64,000 nt of DNA from Thermohalobaculum sp038534135 (lineage in GTDB: Bacteria > Pseudomonadota > Alphaproteobacteria > Rhodobacterales > Rhodobacteraceae): positions 1 to 64,000 of the forward strand of contig JBCAXJ010000021.1 of assembly GCA_038534135.1 (NCBI GenBank), read 5' to 3'. Position 1 is the first letter of the stretch, and each line of letters starts with the position of its first letter. The position numbers were made by a program, and so were the translations under genes. This document shows, one piece after another, positions 60,714 to 64,000 of the stretch. The notes beneath the pieces are model-generated. The model did no database searches, was not told the DNA's origin, and saw only the letters and a program-made list of their open reading frames with translations.

Positions 60714-63700
60714 TCAGAAATTGAAGTCCGAGGTCGACACGTCGTCGGCCGCGACACCTTGCAGGACCACAAGCCCCAGATTATCCGCGCTGCTGTCCCA
60801 GCGCACGACGGCCCCGGCCGAACCGTCATAGATGTCGAGCGCATTGAACCGGGTGTTGATTGCCGACAGGTCGAGTGTGTCGACGCCCTGTTCGAAGTCG
60901 AGGATCCGGTTGATGTCGTCGCCACGGCTGAACTTGAAGATGTCGGCCCCGGCACCGCCCTCGAGCACGTCCGAGCCTTCGCCGCCCTCCAGCAGGTCGT
61001 TGCCGTCCCGGCCCTGAACCCGGTCATCGCCCGCACCGCCGCGCAGGACATTGTTGCCCGCATTGCCGGTGACATAGTTGTCCAGTGCGTTGCCCATGAG
61101 CGCGAGCGATTCGACGCCGACCGCCTGCACGACTTCGATGTTGTCTGCCAGGACGGTGTCGACGAACGAGTAGACGCGGTCGTATCCTTCGTTCTCTTGT
61201 TCGACTGCGGTGTCGCCCGCGCCGCGCAGATAGAACACGTCATCGCCGAGACCGCCAATCATCTCATCATTGCCACCACGGCCGTCGAAACGGTCGTTCC
61301 CGGCCAATCCCTGAAGAATGTCATCGTCAGTCGTTCCGATCAGGACATTGTCGCCCTCGTCGCCGATGATGAACGCCTCGCCGCCGACAAAGTTCGAGAA
61401 GTCGATTTCGGGCGAGGTGACGCCTTTCAGAACAACCAAGGAGATTTCATCGCCATCGTGCTGATAGCGAACGACAGCGCCGTGTACGGAATCGTAGATC
61501 CGAACCTCGTCGAAGGATCGTCCGCTGGGGGTCAGATCGATCAGGTCCACGCCGATCTCGAAGTCCGTGATCACGTCGCTGCCGCCGCCAAGTCCGAAAC
61601 GGAAGATGTCGGCACCTGCGCCTCCGGCAAGGATGTCGTTCTCCGCGCCGCCGTCCAGGATGTCGTCACCTTCCATGCCGTAGAGACGGTCACGCCCGCC
61701 TGCGCCGATCAGCACATTTGTCGCAGTGTTCCCACGGATCTGGTTGTCTTGCTCATTGCCGGTGATGTCGACGGCGCCCTCGCCTTCGATCGTTCCGATC
61801 TCGACATGGGCGGCGAGTGTGAAATCGACGGATCCGATTGCACGATCGGTCCCTTCGCCGGCGCGTTCGACGATCTTGTCACCGACATCATCGATGAAGT
61901 AGCCGTCATCGCCTGCGCCACCGATCATGAGGTCCGCGCCGGCACTTCTGTAGAACCAGTCGTCGCCGCTGCCGCCTTCCATGACATCGTCACCGTCGGT
62001 GCCATGCAGCCGGTCCGCGTTTTCGGTCCCGGCGATGACCTCATTCGTTCCGGCAAAGCTGGAGACTGTGACCTCAGCCGCCAAGATATTGTTCAGGAAC
62101 AGGGCGTTGCTGCTGTCGGCCGCGTCAAAACTGATCTTTGCCCCGAAGCGCGAGTCTTCGATCACCAGATCGGCGAAGCTTGCGTTCTCGAATTCGAGAA
62201 GGTCGGTGCCGAGTTCGAAATCGAGAACCTGATCGATGCCGCCGTCCGCTCCAAAGCGGAACAGGTCCGCTCCAGCACCACCTTCGAGGACATCGTTATC
62301 CGCCCCGCCGTCGAGCGTGTCATCGCCATCGCGACCCTGCAAACGGTCACGGCCCGCCAGGCCCAGGATGACGTTTGATCCAGCGTTGCCCGTCAGCCAG
62401 TTCGCCTCGGCATTGCCGGTCAGGTTCACGTCGTCGGAACCGGTCGCGACTGCGACTTCGACGTTCTCCGCAAGCACGTGATCGATCGACGCATAGACCC
62501 GGTCATAGCCGCCAGCGGAGTGCTCCATGACCATGTCACCGGCCTGATCGACGTAGAAGCGGTCGTCGCCGGTGCCGCCGATCATGGTGTCATCGCCTGC
62601 CCGGCCAATCAGCACGTCGCGTCCCGCACCGCCGTCCATGACGTTGTCGCCTTCATCGCCGTAAAGGCTGTTGTCGCCGTCGTCACCGACGATATCGGCC
62701 AAGGGCATGGTCGCGCCGGTCTGGTCGTTCACCTCGCTCGTCAGGACCGAGTGATCTCCATCCGCTTCCGCGAGCAGAATAGCTTCGACCGGATCGATTG
62801 CGCGGTCGAACACCGAGACCTTCTCGACCGTGCCGTCGAAGAAATCGCGCAGCCGGTCGTCATCGTTCCAGCGTTGCATGGTCGAGGCGCCGATGACGGT
62901 GCCCTCGGTGTTGCCGAGCATCCCGTTAGCGAAGCCCTCGTCAGCGTCGACCATCTCACCGTTCACATAGAGGGCGATGGTGTCGGCATCGAAGGCGAAC
63001 GCGATGTGGTAGGTCTCACCCGCCTCGATCTTCTCGTCGCGATACTTCAGGTGCCGGGTCTCGGTTTCGCTCTGGAAGCGGACATAGAAATAATCGTTCC
63101 CATCGACATAGAAGCTGAGATGTCCACCGTCCTTGTAGCCGGAGTGGTCCTTTGACAGGATGACTTGCCGGCCGTCGCCGGGCGTGTCGGCGGTGAAGCT
63201 GAAGGCCCATGTGCCCTCGGCCTGCGCCTGATCCTGCGTGTGCGCAACGGTGACCACGTCATCCACGCCGTCGAACGTGCCGCCATCGTTCTCGACGATC
63301 ACGGTCAGCGGGCCGCCGGTTTTCGAAGACGCGAAATCGACCTGATCGAGGAACGGGTTCGACGAGAAGGACAGCGGATCGGCGGCCATCGGGTTGCCCT
63401 CGATGTCGCGGCTGTCATAGCCGTAGATCGTCACGCCATCATCGGTGACCGAGATCTTGGTCTCGCCGGTCGGCGCGACGGCTTCCTGAATGTCATCGAC
63501 TGTGCGCACGATGCCGAAATGCGTGCCTGCGTCGGTCTCGATGTCGTCCTCGGTGACCAGATCGCCGAACACGACCGCGTAGCCGATGATGTCCTCGTCG
63601 TGCGCACCGCCGCCATTGCCCTGTTGCGAGTAGATCTGGACGATCGACATCGCGTCATCGTGCACGCCGTCACCATCGCTGTCGTAGCTCTTGTGGGTGA

Positions 63701-64000
63701 TGTCCAGAATGTTGGTCGTGTGGCCGATGATCTTGATCTGGTCCTCGCCGCGCTTGAAATCGGCGATGACGTCGATGCCCGACAGATCGACCCAGTGATC
63801 GTGGACGTATTTGTTCTCTCCGGCGACGCCGTTATAGCGGATCGAGCGATCTTCCTGCGTGTGCTCCAGCAGGATGTCCTTTGTGCCGTTGATCAGTGTC
63901 TGGATGTAGAATGTGTCGTTGCCCGAGCCGCCGACCAGTATGTCGTCAGCCTCAAGCGGCTGGTCGATCCAGTCCGACAGTTTCAGGTATTCGGGATCGA
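60714..64000 (-). CDS. giant RTX protein with LamG-like domain (5' end beyond window)
   Basis: The frame is open from the stop at 60714 to the right edge, so at least 1095 residues are seen and the true start lies outside. From the N-terminal side: an isolated RTX piece (GGSGNDTFYIQT), a region with ADFKRGEDQIKIIG, an approximately 180-residue LamG/concanavalin-like domain (GTWAFSFTADTP...YVDGNDYFYVRFQ...YVNGEMV), then RTX nonapeptide blocks alternating with DxIxDFExGxDxIDL linkers, and the tail STSDFNF. It is probably type I-secreted. Its blocks are very like those of the M10 protease. Confidence 0.88.
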   Translation of the reverse strand, partial: DPEYLKLSDWIDQPLEADDILVGGSGNDTFYIQTLINGTKDILLEHTQEDRSIRYNGVAGENKYVHDHWVDLSGIDVIADFKRGEDQIKIIGHTTNILDITHKSYDSDGDGVHDDAMSIVQIYSQQGNGGGAHDEDIIGYAVVFGDLVTEDDIETDAGTHFGIVRTVDDIQEAVAPTGETKISVTDDGVTIYGYDSRDIEGNPMAADPLSFSSNPFLDQVDFASSKTGGPLTVIVENDGGTFDGVDDVVTVAHTQDQAQAEGTWAFSFTADTPGDGRQVILSKDHSGYKDGGHLSFYVDGNDYFYVRFQSETETRHLKYRDEKIEAGETYHIAFAFDADTIALYVNGEMVDADEGFANGMLGNTEGTVIGASTMQRWNDDDRLRDFFDGTVEKVSVFDRAIDPVEAILLAEADGDHSVLTSEVNDQTGATMPLADIVGDDGDNSLYGDEGDNVMDGGAGRDVLIGRAGDDTMIGGTGDDRFYVDQAGDMVMEHSAGGYDRVYASIDHVLAENVEVAVATGSDDVNLTGNAEANWLTGNAGSNVILGLAGRDRLQGRDGDDTLDGGADNDVLEGGAGADLFRFGADGGIDQVLDFELGTDLLEFENASFADLVIEDSRFGAKISFDAADSSNALFLNNILAAEVTVSSFAGTNEVIAGTENADRLHGTDGDDVMEGGSGDDWFYRSAGADLMIGGAGDDGYFIDDVGDKIVERAGEGTDRAIGSVDFTLAAHVEIGTIEGEGAVDITGNEQDNQIRGNTATNVLIGAGGRDRLYGMEGDDILDGGAENDILAGGAGADIFRFGLGGGSDVITDFEIGVDLIDLTPSGRSFDEVRIYDSVHGAVVRYQHDGDEISLVVLKGVTSPEIDFSNFVGGEAFIIGDEGDNVLIGTTDDDILQGLAGNDRFDGRGGNDEMIGGLGDDVFYLRGAGDTAVEQENEGYDRVYSFVDTVLADNIEVVQAVGVESLALMGNALDNYVTGNAGNNVLRGGAGDDRVQGRDGNDLLEGGEGSDVLEGGAGADIFKFSRGDDINRILDFEQGVDTLDLSAINTRFNALDIYDGSAGAVVRWDSSADNLGLVVLQGVAADDVSTSDFNF

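Overview
The window looks like a chromosomal segment of a marine alphaproteobacterium of the Rhodobacteraceae (Roseobacter group). The evidence is GC-rich coding sequence, a DMSP-lyase-type cupin, many high-affinity ABC and tripartite tricarboxylate transporters, RTX exoproteins that start with an MCxxC motif, and the rpmH-rnpA-yidD order. No genus can be assigned by eye. About 55 protein genes, two tRNAs and one decayed insertion sequence are supported.

Layout. 1-6.1 kb: a D-threonine/3-hydroxyaspartate aldolase-type PLP enzyme and a 1437-residue M10 metalloprotease with RTX repeats. 6.1-13.1 kb: exported haem proteins, a glycosyltransferase/sulfotransferase/DMSP-lyase-like operon, a YceI-OmpA fusion, and a caspase-fold protein with a C-terminal CxxCH. 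13.3-27.5 kb: a nucleoside-uptake region. It holds a Liv-type ABC transporter followed by a nucleoside hydrolase, then a BMP-family nucleoside ABC transporter ending in cytidine deaminase. Between the two transporters sit a cysteine-dioxygenase-like cupin, a 2-oxoglutarate oxygenase and a membrane-anchored LAS-type peptidase. 27.5-30.7 kb: a 1067-residue, apparently cytoplasmic, self-sufficient reductive dehalogenase fused to a flavin/2Fe-2S reductase. 30.8-36.8 kb: a TctCBA transporter behind three GntR-like palindromes, an amidase, a YbaK protein and an Lrp regulator. 37-42.6 kb: housekeeping genes (rpmH, rnpA, yidD, an ELM1-like protein), a TVP38/FAD-disulfide reductase pair, and an orphan histidine kinase.

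42.6-51.9 kb is accessory DNA between tRNA-Arg and tRNA-Gly. It has a frameshifted conjugation-type ATPase, a decayed IS3 element, an IS-end relic and a LysR relic. Embedded in it is an intact cassette of a Rieske oxygenase, a 2-hydroxyacid dehydrogenase, an Lrp regulator and a glutamine-synthetase-like ligase, which looks like an uncharacterised amine catabolic pathway. 52-64 kb: a corrinoid-protein reactivator (RACE), a tandem pair of 93-residue exported proteins, a pseudouridine synthase, tadA, a UbiH-type monooxygenase, a divergent SDR, an AhpD-like protein, and a second giant RTX protein running off the right edge.

Recurring themes are uptake of nucleosides, carboxylates and amines, with each of the three substrate-binding-protein genes followed by a strong hairpin, and B12/Fe-S redox chemistry (reductive dehalogenase, RACE, Rieske oxygenase). 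The best candidates for undescribed biology are the reductive dehalogenase locus, the GS-like/Rieske cassette, the haem-motif caspase and the paired 93-residue exported proteins. All functions are inferred by reading motifs; no database search was run.
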